Assembly: GCF_010548305.1 (NCBI RefSeq)
Contig: NZ_JAAGLV010000002.1
Coordinates: 372,001 to 436,000, forward strand
Reading direction: 5' to 3'
Length of the DNA stretch: 64,000 nucleotides
Source: Streptomyces sp. SID13031
Lineage (GTDB): Bacteria; Actinomycetota; Actinomycetes; Propionibacteriales; Kribbellaceae
Shown here piece by piece: positions 44,470 to 54,738 of this stretch (position 1 is its first letter; each line of letters starts with the position of its first letter). Under the pieces are notes generated by a model. The model was given only the letters and a program-made list of their open reading frames with translations, was not told the DNA's origin and did no database searches. A program made the translations under genes and the position numbers.

Positions 44470-45711
44470 ATGACGAGTGCTTGGGCAAGCAAGGGATTTC
44501 GGTGGTTGTGGACCGGATCGGCAATCTCCTCGTTCGGCTCCGAGGTCGCCGAGCTCGCGTTGCCGCTGCTCGCGCTGGTCACGCTCTCGGCGAGCTCGGG
44601 CGAGTTGGGAATGCTCCGCGCAGCCCAGTTCTTGCCATTTCTGCTGGCGACCCTGCCGATCGGCCTGCTTGTCGACCGCAGCCGGCGCCGGCGCTTGATG
44701 ATCGGTGCCGACCTGGGCCGCTTCGTCCTGATCGCTCTGATCCCGCTGTCGGTCTGGTTCGACCTGGTGTCCATGGGATTGCTCTGTGGCGTGATCTTCG
44801 GCGCAGGCGTGCTCACGGTGCTGTACCAGATGTCGGACTTCACCTTTTTGCCCTCGGTGACCACCGTGCACCAGCTGTCCGATGCGAACGCGAAGATCGC
44901 CGCGACGCAGTCGGCGATGGAGATCGGTGGCCGGGGGATCGGCGGCGTCCTGGTGCAGTCGCTGACCGCGCCGATCGCGATGGCGGTCGATGCCGTGACC
45001 TACCTGCTGTCGGCGATCAGTCTGAGCCGGATCAAGGTGGACGAGCAGACTCCAGCACGGACGAGCCGGTCACCCTTCCGCGAGGTCGCCTCCGGCTTTC
45101 GCGTGGTCTTGTCCAACGCCTACCTGCGCGCTCTGCTGGGAGGAGCGATGACCTTCAACGTGTTTCAGGAGGTCTTCACCATCGGGTTCATGCTGTATGC
45201 GGTGCGTGATCTCTCGATCTCGCCTGCTGGTCTGGGCGCGATCCTGGTCGCCGGTGGGGCCGGCTCCTTTGTCGGTGCCTGGTTCGGCAGCCGGCTGACC
45301 GCACGGTGGAGCTACGGCAAGGTGCTGCTCGCAGCACTTGCGCTCGGCAACACAGCGCCGCTGGCGTCTGCTCTGGCCGCCCCAGCCTGGGCCTTCGAGC
45401 TACTGATGGCCGTGTTCTTCGTGATGGGCATCGGCATCGGGATCTCCAACGCGCACGCAGTCACTATCCGGCAGGTGGCTGCCCCGGTCGAACTGCGCGG
45501 CAGGGTCAACGCTGCCTATCGCCTGATCACTTGGGGTGGCATCCCTGTTGGGGCCTTGAGCGGTGGCCTGCTGGCAAGCCAGCTGGGCAACAGGGGAGCT
45601 ATGGTTCTCGGCGCGGCGGGTCTGGCGACTGCGACCCTGTGGATACTCTTCTCGCCGATCCGCACGCTCCGTAGCGTTGGTCATGCAACACCTGACCACC
45701 TGACGGCTTGA
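44470..45711 (+). CDS. MFS transporter 2 (drug-exporter type)
   Basis: A 413-residue major facilitator with about twelve helices. GFRWLWTGSAISSFGSEVAE is the typical start of MFS_3 exporters, DRSRRRRLMIGADLGR is motif A, and NAKIAATQSAMEIGGRGIGG lies mid-protein. ATG 44470 follows AGGAAGAGG; a longer in-frame start at 44305 comes from leader box E. It is divergent from LAL-1 and 7 nt upstream of SARP-1, so transporter and regulator form one transcript. It may export the signal or a methylated product sensed by these regulators, which is inference. Confidence 0.88.
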   Translation: MTSAWASKGFRWLWTGSAISSFGSEVAELALPLLALVTLSASSGELGMLRAAQFLPFLLATLPIGLLVDRSRRRRLMIGADLGRFVLIALIPLSVWFDLVSMGLLCGVIFGAGVLTVLYQMSDFTFLPSVTTVHQLSDANAKIAATQSAMEIGGRGIGGVLVQSLTAPIAMAVDAVTYLLSAISLSRIKVDEQTPARTSRSPFREVASGFRVVLSNAYLRALLGGAMTFNVFQEVFTIGFMLYAVRDLSISPAGLGAILVAGGAGSFVGAWFGSRLTARWSYGKVLLAALALGNTAPLASALAAPAWAFELLMAVFFVMGIGIGISNAHAVTIRQVAAPVELRGRVNAAYRLITWGGIPVGALSGGLLASQLGNRGAMVLGAAGLATATLWILFSPIRTLRSVGHATPDHLTA

Positions 45712-45718
45712 GGCAGCC

Positions 45719-48040
45719 ATGGCCGAGGTAGAAATCCGGCTCCTGGGGCCGTTCGAACTGCTGGTCGACGGGAGACCGGTCGACCTGCCTGCCCAACGGC
45801 TTCGCGCTGTGCTTGCGGGTCTGGCTGTGCGGCCACGGGAAGTCATCGGAGCCGACAGCCTGGCATCGGTCGTCTGGGAGGACGCCGAGTTGCCGCATGA
45901 CGTGCGGTCAACTCTCCAGGCCTATGTCGTGCGCTTGCGCGCTGTCATCGGCCAGGAGCTGATCAAGACGGTCGGTGAAGGATATCTCCTCGAGATCGAC
46001 GGGGATCAGGTCGACGCCTCGAGATTCGCGCGGCTCGCTGGTCTGCGCATCGACGATCGAGCCGCAGCGGTGAACGTCCTCGCCCTGTGGCGCGGTGATC
46101 CTTTTACCGGAGTCGGATCTGCCTTGCTGCTAGAGGTAGCGGCACCGCCGCTGGTCGAGACCCGCCTGGCGGTGGTCGAACGGCTGACCGATCTGGACAT
46201 CGCGGCCGAGCGACATGGAGATGGTCTGGCCGAGCTCGAAGAACTCGCCGAGTCGTATCCCCTGAGGGAGTCCTTGTGGGCAAGGCTGATCGTCGTACTG
46301 GCCCGGAGTGGCCGTCGGGCGGATGCGCTCGACCGCTATAGCCGTATCCGCCGCCGGATCGCGGACGAGCTCGGGGGCGAGCCTGGGCCCCAACTCAGAC
46401 TGATCCACTCAGAGCTGCTCCTGGCCGAGACACGTGATAGCGCGAGCACCTCCGGTGCCGTTGACCGCTGGCCGGTGCCGCGCCGGCTTCTTCCCTGCGA
46501 CCCGTGGTTCACCGGTCGCACCGAAGAGTTGACCAGGCTGGACAAGGCCCTGGCGGAAGGGGTGCGGACGGTTGTGATCCACGGTGTGGAAGGAGCTGGC
46601 AAGACCGCGCTGGCGACTCAGTGGGCTCACCGCGTGCTTGATCGGTTCCCCGGTGGCCAGCTCTATCTCGATCTCGGACGGTACCGCTTCGGGCACAGGA
46701 CGTCCGCGGAGGAGGCTGCGGAGATCCTCCTCGGCGGCTTGGGGTTTCGGCCGGATCAGCCACCGGCCGGCTTCGCAAGGCGGATGACCCTGCTCCGGTC
46801 GACCTTGGCGTCCAGGCGGATCCTGCTGGTGTTGGACAACGTGATCGATGTGGACCAGGTCCGGCCGCTGCTACCCGAGACCTGCAGTCTGGCCGTGGTG
46901 ATCAGCCGCAGCCCACTGAACGATCTCCTGGATGGCAACGGCAAGGCCTCGCTCCGCCTCGGTTGTCTGTCTTTCGGTGACTCGCTGGAGCTGCTCGGGC
47001 GAGGGGTTCGGCCGGTCAAGGACTCGTCCGACGGTGTTCTGGCCGAACTCACCGAGCTCTGTGACCGGCTGCCGCTGGCCCTGGTCATCGCAGCCGAGCA
47101 GGTTGCTGGACTGACCGATGCCCAGATTCGGCACCTAGTGGTCGAGCTAAGGGTTGAGCAGACCAGATTGAACTCCCTCGGGACCGGAACGGACAGCCCG
47201 ACGAGCGTTCGCGTCGTGTTGTCTTCCTCGTACCGGGCGCTCGACGGTGAGACGGCCCGGTTGTTCCGGCTGCTGGGTCTGCATCCAGGTGTGTCGTTCA
47301 GCTTGCCGGCCGCCGCGGCGCTAGCGAGTCTCTCTGTCGCCGACGCTGCGCGCTCCCTGACCCTGCTGGTCGAAGCGCACCTCCTGCAAGGGGTGAGTAT
47401 CGGCCGGTTCGAGCTGCACGATCTGGTCCACAGCTTCGCCATGGAGATGGCGATTACGGTCGAGCCGCCGGCCCAGAGAACTGCCGTCGTACGCCGAATC
47501 CTGAGCTGGTACCTACACTCGGCCGAGTCGGCTCAAAGCATGACCATGACCGGGAAGGATCCCGCGCCGCTCGAAGTTCCGGCGGCCGGCCTTGTCCCGC
47601 TCAGGTTCGACAGTGAACGGCAGGCTTCGGACTGGTTCGAATCGGAATACGCGACCCTGGTCGCCGTCGTCTTGGACGCTGTCGGGAACGGCGATCACGG
47701 ACTGGCCGGTGCGCTGGTTGACCGCATGCACGGATATCTGTCCGTGCGGAGGTCGCCGGCCGATGGCCTTGAACTTCAGGAGGCTGCCATGACGGCTGCC
47801 GTTCTGAGGGGCGATCTGCGTGCTGCAGGCGTCGCCTCGAGCAGTCTCGGATCGTTCTACGGCCACGTCGACAGCTACCCCTCCTCGGGGCGTCGGTACG
47901 AACGCTACCTGGCCCGGTTCCGGAACGCGGGCGCTATCGTGACGAAGGCAGTTGCCTTAGGCAATCTAGGGATGGCCGAGGAATTGCGCGGCCAATGGCT
48001 CTGCAAGCCGACCAACAGACCATCGGCAGGTAGGGAATGA
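45719..48040 (+). CDS. AfsR/SARP-family regulator 1, C-terminally truncated
   Basis: A 773-residue STAND regulator. OmpR-like winged helix at 1-95 (VEIRLLGPFELLVDGRPVDL, start of domain), bacterial transcriptional activation domain about 100-245, and NB-ARC ATPase with Walker A GVEGAGKTA near 288 and ILLVLDN as Walker B. The paralogues at 48926 and 56706 reach 913-926 residues because they carry a full TPR array. Here the frame fails after LGNLGMAEELRGQ; another frame continues MALQADQQTIGR and stops. So about 140 residues of TPR are lost. Possibly constitutive or inactive. Confidence 0.88.
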   Translation: MAEVEIRLLGPFELLVDGRPVDLPAQRLRAVLAGLAVRPREVIGADSLASVVWEDAELPHDVRSTLQAYVVRLRAVIGQELIKTVGEGYLLEIDGDQVDASRFARLAGLRIDDRAAAVNVLALWRGDPFTGVGSALLLEVAAPPLVETRLAVVERLTDLDIAAERHGDGLAELEELAESYPLRESLWARLIVVLARSGRRADALDRYSRIRRRIADELGGEPGPQLRLIHSELLLAETRDSASTSGAVDRWPVPRRLLPCDPWFTGRTEELTRLDKALAEGVRTVVIHGVEGAGKTALATQWAHRVLDRFPGGQLYLDLGRYRFGHRTSAEEAAEILLGGLGFRPDQPPAGFARRMTLLRSTLASRRILLVLDNVIDVDQVRPLLPETCSLAVVISRSPLNDLLDGNGKASLRLGCLSFGDSLELLGRGVRPVKDSSDGVLAELTELCDRLPLALVIAAEQVAGLTDAQIRHLVVELRVEQTRLNSLGTGTDSPTSVRVVLSSSYRALDGETARLFRLLGLHPGVSFSLPAAAALASLSVADAARSLTLLVEAHLLQGVSIGRFELHDLVHSFAMEMAITVEPPAQRTAVVRRILSWYLHSAESAQSMTMTGKDPAPLEVPAAGLVPLRFDSERQASDWFESEYATLVAVVLDAVGNGDHGLAGALVDRMHGYLSVRRSPADGLELQEAAMTAAVLRGDLRAAGVASSSLGSFYGHVDSYPSSGRRYERYLARFRNAGAIVTKAVALGNLGMAEELRGQWLCKPTNRPSAGRE

Positions 48041-48096
48041 TCTCCAGGCCGATACCTCGCCAGCTTCAGTTCTGCGCGCCGAATTCCCTTACCGCC

Positions 48097-48702
48097 TCAG
48101 GCTTTGCGGGCGATATAGGACAACCAGGCATCGTCGTCGCAGTCGACATGCCGCTCGTGCCACTCGACGGACAGACCGGCACGGATCAGTCGTGCGGCGA
48201 ACTCCTCGTGCTGCCAATACACCATGTGGTAGTCACCCTCTTCCTCGCCGCTGCCGTCCCGAACGGACATGTAGAAGACACCGCCGGGGCTCAAGGAAGC
48301 GGCGACCTTGCGCAGGACGAGATCGGTCTGACTCCGTCTCACGTGGATCAGGACACACAGGGCCACGACTGCGTCGTATGGCCCACCGAGGTCATCGCTG
48401 ATGACGTTCACCAGATGTACGGTCCTGCCTCTGCCGGCCTGGATGTCGACGAATGCCTGGGTGGCGTCGGTCCGCCGGACATGGATGCCGAGTTGTTCGA
48501 GAAAGTCTGCCTCGCGGCCGGGACCGGACCCGATTTCGAGGACCAGGCCGCCGGGCTGGACCAGCTTGGCGATTCGGCGCAGAGCGCTCTCGATATTCGG
48601 CTCCAGTTCAGGGCCCGAGAGGGTGTCGTAGTGCGCAGCGAAGCCCTCGTAGGCGGCGATCGTTCGGCGACTGTACTCGGGTACTTCCATGGGTGTGGTC
48701 AC
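48097..48702 (-). CDS. SAM-dependent methyltransferase paralogue B
   Basis: A 201-residue class I methyltransferase with an intact SAM site: motif I VLEIGSGPGREADFLEQLG, acidic residue in VRRTDATQAF, motif IV region PYDAVVALCVLIHV, and RKVAASLSPGGVFYMSVRDG. The product is similar in size to small-molecule methyltransferases, not to Erm rRNA enzymes. GTG 48702 has GGAGCG upstream. It converges with SARP-1 and is divergent from SARP-2, and it follows leader box B. Substrate unknown. Confidence 0.85.
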   Translation of the reverse strand: MTTPMEVPEYSRRTIAAYEGFAAHYDTLSGPELEPNIESALRRIAKLVQPGGLVLEIGSGPGREADFLEQLGIHVRRTDATQAFVDIQAGRGRTVHLVNVISDDLGGPYDAVVALCVLIHVRRSQTDLVLRKVAASLSPGGVFYMSVRDGSGEEEGDYHMVYWQHEEFAARLIRAGLSVEWHERHVDCDDDAWLSYIARKA

Positions 48703-48746
48703 GGCTGACGCTCCGGGTTCGATCGAGCAGATACATCCAACACAGT

Positions 48747-48788
48747 CGGCCTAAACCGCTGGGAACGGCATCGGGTGATCGACCTATT
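48747..48788 (-). promoter_or_regulatory. Leader box copy B with hexapeptide mini-ORF
   Basis: AATAGG, then the dyad GGT-CGATC-ACC, with ATG 17 nt from the first base. The mini-ORF is MPFPAV-stop (48751-48771), closed by the TAG in CGGTTTAGGCCG. The methyltransferase GTG follows 48 nt later, exactly as in copy A. Confidence 0.6.
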
Positions 48789-48925
48789 CCGGGCATCGTC
48801 ACAGCGGGGTGAACTGGCGGCGCAGTTCCGAATGGAGTTGCGCTAACAACGAGCTGTATCCGGGCCGGTTGTTGCACCGATCGTGTGCTGCAATGGCATT
48901 GATGGATTGGCGGGAGGTCAGAGCC

Positions 48926-51667
48926 TTGAGTTTTAGCTTGGAAGTCAGGCTGCTCGGTCCGTTCGAAGTACTGGTGGACGGTCAGCAGGTGGCGATGCCG
49001 GCCGGGCGGCTTCGTGCCCTGCTGGCGGCTCTGGCGATGCGCGCCACGGAGGCGGTCCCCACCGACGGGCTGATAGCGGCGGTGTGGGACGACCACGAGC
49101 TTCCTTCCGATGCGCGCCGAAGTCTGCAGATCGCTATCGTGCGGTTGCGGGCGTTGATCGGTGCCGAACGGATCGAGACGCAGTCCGGCACCTATATGCT
49201 GACCTGTCCCGCGGATTGCGTCGACGGTCTGCGGCTGCTTGGCGCCACGGCGGATGCAGCAGCGGAGCTCGATCTGCTAGACGTTCTTTCCCTCTGGCGT
49301 GGTGAGCCGTTCCAGGGCGTGCCGTCACCATTGCTCAAGGCAACAGCAGGAATCCGGTTGACGGAGGCCTACCTGACGGTCTTCGAGCGCCGGATCGACC
49401 GTGACCTGGCCGAGGGCCGGTACGGCGGCCTGGTCACGGAGTTGCGTGATCTCACCGGTAAGTATCCGCTCCGCGAGTCGTTGTGGGAGCGGTTGATCGA
49501 CGTACTGGACCGCAGCGGGCGCCACGCAGAGGCGCTGGAGTGCTATGAAGAGGTCAGGACGCGGGTTGCCGACGAGCTCGGCGTCGACCCGAGCCCGGCT
49601 CTGCGAGCGTTGCACACCGGGCTGCTCAGGGCGGAGACCGAGCCGCCGCAGGTGCGGGCTCGGACGATGCCGAGACAGTTGCCCGGAGATGTTCGGCAGT
49701 TCATTGGTCGCGCTGAGCAGTTGACAGCCCTGACCTCGGCTCTGGCCGACCACCGGGAGACAGCCGCCGTGGTCACGAACGTGCACGGGGCCGGCGGGGT
49801 CGGCAAGACGAGTCTGGTCGTGCATTGGGCACGCCAGATGTCCGAGTCGTTCCCGGACGGGCAATTGTTCATCAATTTGCACGGATACGGGCCTGGCGAG
49901 CCGCTGAGTGAGGGAGAGGCCCTGGACTTGTTGCTGCACGGTCTTGGGCTCCCGGCCGCCCAGATTCCTCCGAGCGCCGACGGCCGCAGCGCGCTGTTGC
50001 GAACGACGCTGGCGGATCGACGGGTATTGCTCGTGCTGGACAATGCGCGAAATGCCGACCAGATCAGGCCCTTGCTCCCCGGTACCGGGATGGTGGTGGT
50101 GACGAGCCGGAGCCAGCTACGCAGCTTGACCGCTCGCGAGGGTGCGATCCGGATCGCGCTCGACAGACTCACCCGCGCGGAGTCGCGGGCCATGCTGAGC
50201 AGCTCGCTTCCGGAATCCACGCGGAGCGGGTCGGAGGTCGACGAGCTCGCTCAGCTGTGTGACCATCTTCCGCTGGCGCTGGCCATTGTCGCCGAGCGAG
50301 CCGCACGTCTCCCGCGCCCCTCGATCGACGACCTGATCGAAGAGTTGCGTGGTGAGCAGCGCCGCCTCGATTCGTTCGACACCGGCGACGACCAGTTGAC
50401 CAGTGTGCGCACCGTCCTGACGACGTCCTATGCAGCACTCCCGCCGCAAGCGGCTCGGCTGTTCCGTTTGCTCGGTCTCCACCCAGGTCTGTCGGTAAGT
50501 GTCCCGGCGGCGGCCGCCCTCACTGGGACGAGTGTGTCAGCCGCGGCCAGATTGCTGGATCGCCTGGAGGATGCACATCTGGCCCACCAGACGGCACGGC
50601 GGCGGTACGAGCTGCACGACTTGGTGGGTTCCTTCGCGGCAGAGTGCGCGCTGGCTGAGTCCGCCGAGGAACGCGACTGCGCCTCGGTTCGGATCATGGG
50701 CTGGTATATGCACTCGGCGGAGGCCGCTAGCGTCAAGCTGGGTCAGCGCCACACGCCCACTCGCCGGGACGAATCGCCGTTCGGGGTCGAGGCGCTGACC
50801 TTCGACGACAGCAGGCAGGCGATGGAATGGCTGGATTCGGAGTACCGGACTCTGCTCACGATCGTCCGTGGCGCTGTCGCCGGCGGGCGAAACCAAGTCG
50901 TGTTCACCGTTGTACGGAGCCTGTTCAGATATCTTCTGACCCGACGTCCGCCGGCGGAGGCGCTGGAGCTGCAACTCCTCGCCGTCGACGCCGCACGAGC
51001 CGACGGTGACGCGCTGGCAGAGGCGGTGGCTACGAACCAGCGGGGGAGCTCCTACGGCCGACTCGGCGAGTACGAGCGTGCGACCGATTGGTTCGAACAG
51101 GCTTTGGATCTGTTTCGAGCGGCCGGTGATGTGGACGGTCAGGCCACGGCGCTCGGGAATATCGGTATGATCCACGAACTCGACGGGCGTCCGGAACTGG
51201 CGCTGGCCGCGCAGGAGCAGGCGCTCGCCCTGGCCGGACAGACCGGCGAACCGGCCGCTGTGTCGTCCATTCTGAACAACCTGGCGACTACTCAATTGCA
51301 AATGACCCGGTTCGAAGCAGCTGCCCAGTCTGCCGCCAAAGCGATGGAGATCAACCGCAGGCAAGGCGATCTCACCGCGGAAGCGATCTCGACGGACACT
51401 CTTGGCCTGGCCAAGCTGGCACTCGACCATCATGATGCGGCCATTCGTTGCTTCACTCGCGCGATCACCATCCATCATCGGATGGGCAGCGGGTGGAGCG
51501 AGGCCTTCACCCTGCGTAATCTCGGCCGGGCGGAGTGTGCCATGGGCAGGCTGGACGCTGCTCGCCGGAGCTGGGAATGCGCCCTGCAACTGCTCGACCG
51601 TGACGAGGCGCCGGACAACCCGCAGCTGAGTCGTAGCGAGCTCCGTTGTCTGCTCGGAGGACTGTGA
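48926..51667 (+). CDS. AfsR/SARP-family regulator 2
   Basis: A 913-residue SARP-NB-ARC-TPR regulator. Winged helix at 1-95 ([20 protein letters not shown]), activation domain to about 250, Walker [10 protein letters not shown] near 288, Walker [15 protein letters not shown], and a TPR region from about 690 with repeats such as [20 protein letters not shown] and [20 protein letters not shown]. The TTG start at 48926 is chosen because GGAGG lies 8 nt before it and the protein then begins [13 protein letters not shown]. Its stop overlaps the start of LAL-2, so two ATPase regulators are made together. Confidence 0.9.
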   Translation: MSFSLEVRLLGPFEVLVDGQQVAMPAGRLRALLAALAMRATEAVPTDGLIAAVWDDHELPSDARRSLQIAIVRLRALIGAERIETQSGTYMLTCPADCVDGLRLLGATADAAAELDLLDVLSLWRGEPFQGVPSPLLKATAGIRLTEAYLTVFERRIDRDLAEGRYGGLVTELRDLTGKYPLRESLWERLIDVLDRSGRHAEALECYEEVRTRVADELGVDPSPALRALHTGLLRAETEPPQVRARTMPRQLPGDVRQFIGRAEQLTALTSALADHRETAAVVTNVHGAGGVGKTSLVVHWARQMSESFPDGQLFINLHGYGPGEPLSEGEALDLLLHGLGLPAAQIPPSADGRSALLRTTLADRRVLLVLDNARNADQIRPLLPGTGMVVVTSRSQLRSLTAREGAIRIALDRLTRAESRAMLSSSLPESTRSGSEVDELAQLCDHLPLALAIVAERAARLPRPSIDDLIEELRGEQRRLDSFDTGDDQLTSVRTVLTTSYAALPPQAARLFRLLGLHPGLSVSVPAAAALTGTSVSAAARLLDRLEDAHLAHQTARRRYELHDLVGSFAAECALAESAEERDCASVRIMGWYMHSAEAASVKLGQRHTPTRRDESPFGVEALTFDDSRQAMEWLDSEYRTLLTIVRGAVAGGRNQVVFTVVRSLFRYLLTRRPPAEALELQLLAVDAARADGDALAEAVATNQRGSSYGRLGEYERATDWFEQALDLFRAAGDVDGQATALGNIGMIHELDGRPELALAAQEQALALAGQTGEPAAVSSILNNLATTQLQMTRFEAAAQSAAKAMEINRRQGDLTAEAISTDTLGLAKLALDHHDAAIRCFTRAITIHHRMGSGWSEAFTLRNLGRAECAMGRLDAARRSWECALQLLDRDEAPDNPQLSRSELRCLLGGL

Positions 51668-54537
51668 TGAACAAAGCTGACCTCGCCGGCCCGCTCAGTC
51701 CTCGATTCTGTGGGCGCGCGGCCGAGCTGGCTGCCTTGAATGCGGCCTACGACGACGCGGCTGGCGGTGATCCACGGGTAGTGCTGCTCGGCGCGGAAGC
51801 CGGCGGGGGCAAGTCCCGGCTCGTCCAGGAGTTCGTTGCGCGGATCGACGACAGGGCGCTGGTACTGGTCGGCAGCAGCGTCGAACTGAGCGAGGCGGCC
51901 CTCCCGTACGCGCCATTCACGGCTGCTCTGCGTGACCTGGTCCGCGTCCGCAGTGTTGACGCGGTCAGCGAGCTGGTCGACGGCGCGACGGAACTGGCCT
52001 GGCTGCTACCGGAGTTCGGCACTCCACCTGTGAGCAGCGCAGGCCCCGAGATGGCCCGTGCTCGGCTCTTCGAGGTGTTCCTTCGGCTACTCGAGAAGCT
52101 GGCGGGGGAGCAGCCGGTCGTGCTAGTGGTCGAGGATGCTCACTGGGCGGACGACTCCACCCGGGATCTGCTCAGCTTCCTGACCGGCAACCTCCGCCAC
52201 GGCGCGTTGCTGATGGTCGTCACCTTCCGGTTCGAGGAGCTTCGCCGCGGTCATCCACTGCGTCCACTGCTGGCCAGGATGGCTCGATCAGGCGGCGTCA
52301 TCTCGGTGACTCTGCCGCGGTTGACCCGGCTCGAGGTGGCCGATCAGCTCGAGGGCATCCTCGGACGGCCCGCGTCGGCCGCCGTCGTCGAGTCGATCTA
52401 CGACCGAGGCGACGGAGTGCCGCTGTTCACCGAGGCGATGACGAAGGCGGACGGTACTGTCCGGGCAGACCTGCCGTCGTCCTTGAGTGACCTTCTACTC
52501 GAGATGGTGCAGGGACTACCTGACGAGAGTCAGCAGGTTCTCCGTGCCGCGGCGGTGGGCGGTAGACGAGTGGGACACGGGCTGCTGGCCGCGGTCACCA
52601 GGCTGGACGAGGCGAGCTTGACCGAGGCTCTTCGGCCTGCCGCCGCGGCAAATGTGGTGATCAGTGACGCCGACGGCTATGCGTTCAGGCACTCACTGAT
52701 CCGTGAGGCGGTCAGTGCCGACCTGCTTGCTGGTGAGCGCGCACGCTGGCATCGCGCGTTCGCCGAGGCATTGGAGGAGACCCAGACGCTCGCGGGCGGC
52801 GTCGGGAGTGCTTCTCGATTGGCTGTCCACTGGCAAGGTGCGCACGATGACGAACGTGCATTGCGCGCGGCGTGGACCGCCGCCGGTGAGTCTCGGCGTG
52901 GCCTCGGCTATGCCGAGCAGTTGCGCATGCTGGAACAGGTCCTGCGACTTTGGCAGAGCGCCCCGGCTGCCGCTGCTGACACTGGTGTCGATCATGTCGG
53001 TGCGCTCGAACTCGCTGCTGACGCGGCTCTGTGGGCTGGTCGGCCGGAGCGCGGTCTGACCTTGGTCGAGATCGCGATCGGCGAGTTGGGTGGCTCCGGA
53101 GGCGAGCGGCTCGCCGCCCTGTTACTACGGCGTGCCGAGCTCCGGCAGGAGCGCCTGCAGCCTGGTCAGCTCGATGACCTGCGTGCGGCGCTACAGCTCG
53201 CTTCGCACCCGGGCCGGATCCGCGCACAGGCGCTCGGCCAGCTGGCTCGCGTGCTGATGCGGCACGACCTACGCGAGGAGGCACTGCCGTTGAGTGTTGA
53301 GCTGTCCGACCTGGCAGACGCGGCCGGCGACGACGAGATTCAGGCAGAGGCGCTGATCACCCGGGCGCACCTGGGCACCCGCGAAGGCGAGGATACGATC
53401 GGCCTGCTCAACCGGGCGCTGGAGCTGGCCGGCCGTTCCGGCTCGGTCCGGCTCGAGTTGCTCGCGTACGTCGGCCTGACCCATGCGAACGAGAGCCGTG
53501 GAAACCACGAGGCCGCGATCGACGCCGGCCGGGCGGGCCTGCTCAGGACCTCTCAGCTGGGATCCGCCCGCTACGTCGCGGAGTTGATCGCCCAGAATCT
53601 GGCCGAGTCGCTCGTTTCTGCTGGGCACTGGGACGAGGCCCTCGAGACCGTCCAGCGCGCGCTCGATCTGGACCCTGCGCCGTACGGACGGGTGAACCTG
53701 CTGCTCTGCCGTGGCCGGATTGCCGTCGCTCGCGGCGAAACCGCTGTCATCGATCAGACCTTCCAAGAGCTGGCGGCGCTCTCCGATCCGCGTGCCGAGG
53801 CTCAGCAGACTCTGCCGAGGGTCCAACTCGAGCTCGAGCAGAAATCTGCAGATGGGGACCTGGCGGGTGCTCTGACGGTGGCGGCGACCGTCCCGGACCT
53901 CGGACGGGGTGCGGATCCGCGCTACGTCTGGCCGCTCCTTGCCGCGTCTGCGCGGATCTGTGCCGAGTCAGGCTCGACAGAAGAGCTCGAGGCGGTCGCC
54001 GCCGCAACCTCCACGCCGTGGCCGGTGGAGAAAGCCCACGCACAGGTGTTCGCGGCCGAACTGACGAGTGCGCCCGACCCCTCGGCGTGGGACACCGCTG
54101 CAGCTGCCTGGGGCGTGCTGTCTCGGCCGTATCCGCAGGCTTACGCCCTGATGCGATCCGCGATTGCGGCGGCCGCGCTGGGCGACCGCCCGGCGGCGGC
54201 GGACTCCTTGCGCCAGGCTGCCGCTCTTGCATCCGGTATCGGTGCACATGTACTCCATCAGCAGGTCTCAAGGCTGGCCGTCCGGATGAAGGTCGACCTG
54301 GTCGGTTCGCCGGGGGGAACAGCTGTCGATGAGCCGTTCCATCTCACCGAGCGTGAGCTCGAGGTACTGAGATTGATCGCCACCGGCCGAAGCAATCGCG
54401 AGATCGCTGGCGAGCTGTTCATCTCGCCCAAGACCGCCAGCGTCCACGTATCGAACATTCTCGCCAAGCTCGGCGTTGCCTCCCGCGGTGCAGCCGCCGC
54501 CACAGCGCACCGGTTGCGCCTGTTCGACCTCGGCTAG
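51667..54537 (+). CDS. LuxR-family large ATP-binding regulator (LAL) 2
   Basis: A 956-residue LAL protein: Walker [11 protein letters not shown] (42-51), Walker [18 protein letters not shown], long helical TPR-like middle, and C-terminal LuxR helix-turn-helix ([20 protein letters not shown], then [20 protein letters not shown]). GGAGG lies 5 nt before ATG 51667, which shares a base with the SARP-2 stop codon. It is related to LAL-1 across the whole length but clearly diverged, so it is not a recent copy. Probably senses a ligand through the TPR region and activates nearby promoters. Confidence 0.92.
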   Translation: MNKADLAGPLSPRFCGRAAELAALNAAYDDAAGGDPRVVLLGAEAGGGKSRLVQEFVARIDDRALVLVGSSVELSEAALPYAPFTAALRDLVRVRSVDAVSELVDGATELAWLLPEFGTPPVSSAGPEMARARLFEVFLRLLEKLAGEQPVVLVVEDAHWADDSTRDLLSFLTGNLRHGALLMVVTFRFEELRRGHPLRPLLARMARSGGVISVTLPRLTRLEVADQLEGILGRPASAAVVESIYDRGDGVPLFTEAMTKADGTVRADLPSSLSDLLLEMVQGLPDESQQVLRAAAVGGRRVGHGLLAAVTRLDEASLTEALRPAAAANVVISDADGYAFRHSLIREAVSADLLAGERARWHRAFAEALEETQTLAGGVGSASRLAVHWQGAHDDERALRAAWTAAGESRRGLGYAEQLRMLEQVLRLWQSAPAAAADTGVDHVGALELAADAALWAGRPERGLTLVEIAIGELGGSGGERLAALLLRRAELRQERLQPGQLDDLRAALQLASHPGRIRAQALGQLARVLMRHDLREEALPLSVELSDLADAAGDDEIQAEALITRAHLGTREGEDTIGLLNRALELAGRSGSVRLELLAYVGLTHANESRGNHEAAIDAGRAGLLRTSQLGSARYVAELIAQNLAESLVSAGHWDEALETVQRALDLDPAPYGRVNLLLCRGRIAVARGETAVIDQTFQELAALSDPRAEAQQTLPRVQLELEQKSADGDLAGALTVAATVPDLGRGADPRYVWPLLAASARICAESGSTEELEAVAAATSTPWPVEKAHAQVFAAELTSAPDPSAWDTAAAAWGVLSRPYPQAYALMRSAIAAAALGDRPAAADSLRQAAALASGIGAHVLHQQVSRLAVRMKVDLVGSPGGTAVDEPFHLTERELEVLRLIATGRSNREIAGELFISPKTASVHVSNILAKLGVASRGAAAATAHRLRLFDLG

Positions 54538-54655
54538 TTGCACCGCCCAGCAGAGACTCCTTGCCAGGAGTGTTCCTTCGGCCCGGCCGCGCGTGGGATC
54601 CAGTGAGCTGATGCGACGCGTCTTGAGTTCGCCGGTCTCTCGTTTGACGGCAGAA

Positions 54656-54697
54656 GATAAGGCATCTGCCTCATGTGGCGGTTGGTGCCTTAGCCGG
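54656..54697 (+). promoter_or_regulatory. Leader box copy G with hexapeptide mini-ORF
   Basis: GATAAGG, then the dyad GGCA-TC-TGCC, with ATG (54673-54675) 17 nt from the first base. The mini-ORF is MWRLVP-stop (54673-54693). The peptide differs from copies A and B, but length, TAG position and the 45-nt gap to the methyltransferase start are conserved. Confidence 0.55.
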
Positions 54698-54738
54698 AGA
54701 GTCGGAGGTACAACAGACCGATCCGCTCGGAGGAAAGC

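Noticed and set aside
48097-48702. Erm-type rRNA methyltransferase with classic macrolide leader peptide
   Set aside because: The mini-ORF before it invites this idea, but the protein lacks Erm features and is a small GSGxG-type small-molecule methyltransferase; the leader is only six codons.
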